A DNA stretch of 7,932 nt from NCBI GenBank assembly GCA_900321535.1, contig ONWJ01000148.1:1-7932 (forward strand). Direction: 5' to 3'. The position numbers and the translations under genes were made by a program. Positions within the stretch are counted from its first letter, which is position 1. Every line of letters begins with the position of its first letter. The stretch is from an uncultured Erysipelotrichaceae bacterium. GTDB taxonomy: Bacteria; Bacillota_I; Bacilli_A; RFN20; CAG-826. Under the pieces are notes generated by a model that was not told where the DNA came from, searched no databases, and worked only from the letters and a program-made list of their open reading frames with translations. This document shows, piece by piece, positions 7,242-7,932 of this stretch.

Positions 7242-7254
7242 ATTTGGTGTTGAA

Positions 7255-7932
7255 CTAGAACATTTTATAGGCAAGAGGCCGGTCGCATTTCACCGCGTTG
7301 ATCAACCGAGGATCATCATGACAATAACGGTTTGAAATGGTCGGATCACGGAGAACCAAACTGGCTATCTTCCGTCTGATCTCTTGATGTTGTTTTTTCG
7401 GATATCTCTGCAAAAGCCCGCCCAAATTATTCGAATTAAAGCCGCCTTGCCCATGAATGGATTGATAGAAAGCTCGGGTGATTTCATCCTCAGGAATCGG
7501 CCAAAGGTATTCTTCAAATGTCAGGTAATCGACATCGATCATCGATGCTAAATAACCATTTTTTTGGCAAAAATCTTTTAGGTACAAATACTTGCAAATG
7601 GTCTCATCTTGGCACATTCCTAAAGATGATTTGAGTTCTACAAAGCAAATTCTCCCATCCCGGAGATGGAGAATGAAATCAGGGTAATAAGGCGACATCG
7701 TATTGGCCCAGCCCTTCTTATAAGGGATGACGAAATTCTGTCCTCGAATGCTCCTGATCATTCCAGACGATGCGAATCGTTTGGCCAAACGAAGTTCGGC
7801 TAGGTTATTTAACATCAAAGGGAAGTCATCATCGGTAATGCACATCAAGTTGCCATTAGGATTTGCATCTAACGTATCTAGAGACTCGAACTCTTCAACG
7901 CTGCAAAGTCGACCATCCGCTTCGAAAAGATG
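7255..7932 (-). CDS. PD-(D/E)XK nuclease-like protein, 5' end cut by window
   Basis: The frame is open to the right edge, so the gene begins outside the window; 225 residues are visible, counted from the edge. An internal TTG-ATG pair near 7848 is not a convincing start, because coding sequence (HLFEADGRLCSVEEF) continues above it and no ribosome site precedes it. SPYYPDFILHL, then DGRICFVELKS, is the PD-(D/E)XK signature: Asp85, Glu99 and Lys101, with Glu46 in NNLAELRLAKRF as a possible motif I acid. The following helix, KYLYLKDFCQKNGYLASMID, fits the usual last core element. The final ~100 residues are helical and unrecognised. The arrangement resembles nuclease-fold domains of TnsA-like or restriction-type proteins, but the specific family and whether it cuts DNA are open. 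It lies on the same strand as clpB. Its TAG stop is 13 bases before CIRCE, with no other terminator between. Confidence 0.65.
   Translation of the reverse strand, partial: HLFEADGRLCSVEEFESLDTLDANPNGNLMCITDDDFPLMLNNLAELRLAKRFASSGMIRSIRGQNFVIPYKKGWANTMSPYYPDFILHLRDGRICFVELKSSLGMCQDETICKYLYLKDFCQKNGYLASMIDVDYLTFEEYLWPIPEDEITRAFYQSIHGQGGFNSNNLGGLLQRYPKKQHQEIRRKIASLVLRDPTISNRYCHDDPRLINAVKCDRPLAYKMF

Noticed and set aside
7171..7254. A frameshifted or separate Clp_N domain upstream of clpB
   Set aside because: The 84 bases are occupied by ribosome site, promoter and CIRCE, and are far too short for a domain of about 145 residues.
1..7932. TGA read as tryptophan, as in mycoplasmas
   Set aside because: The tryptophan codons I checked in these genes are TGG and no in-frame TGA was found. 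The absence of TGA stops among seven genes is too small a sample to mean anything.
1..7932. Mobile element, CRISPR array or attachment site
   Set aside because: No transposase, integrase, spaced direct-repeat array or long terminal repeat is seen. The gene content is mostly housekeeping and compactly arranged.

Overview
This is a 7.9 kb stretch of a bacterial chromosome, of moderate GC by eye. It carries seven protein genes (two cut by the window edges) and short intergenic gaps. A perfect CIRCE operator sits in front of a ClpB that lacks its N-terminal domain. With a M3-family PepF, an Ala-Ser-Cys lipobox protein and strong AGGAGG-type ribosome sites, this points to a low-to-mid GC Firmicute or Mollicutes-like lineage (Erysipelotrichia/Tenericutes-related Bacilli are my guess). 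CIRCE-controlled, N-domain-less ClpB is best known from mycoplasmas. However, tryptophan is encoded by TGG, six genes end in TAA and one in TAG, and no in-frame TGA is seen, so nothing shows a recoded TGA. No rRNA, tRNA, insertion sequence, CRISPR array or phage gene is visible.

Layout, left to right: the 3' part of a class I SAM-dependent methyltransferase (+) faces a secreted lipoprotein gene (-) across a bidirectional terminator. The lipoprotein gene diverges from pepF (+), an oligoendopeptidase, across a 99-bp gap with small symmetric elements. pepF converges on an unrecognised four-helix membrane protein (-), with one hairpin terminator for each gene. That membrane gene diverges from a Flavodoxin_4-type protein (+) across a 151-bp gap with a perfect palindrome. 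The flavodoxin converges on clpB (-) at another terminator. Upstream of clpB, on the same strand, lies the 3' part of a PD-(D/E)XK nuclease-like gene that runs off the right edge.

The genes do not form one pathway. Most are single transcription units in convergent or divergent pairs. The regulatory centre is the clpB promoter: HrcA bound to CIRCE should repress it, with derepression on protein-folding stress. The same inverted repeat begins 13 bp after the nuclease-like gene's stop codon and is followed on the coding strand by five Ts, so it may also terminate that gene. I found no clear novel multi-gene system. The least understood items are the nuclease-like protein, the membrane protein and the lipoprotein's C-terminal domain.
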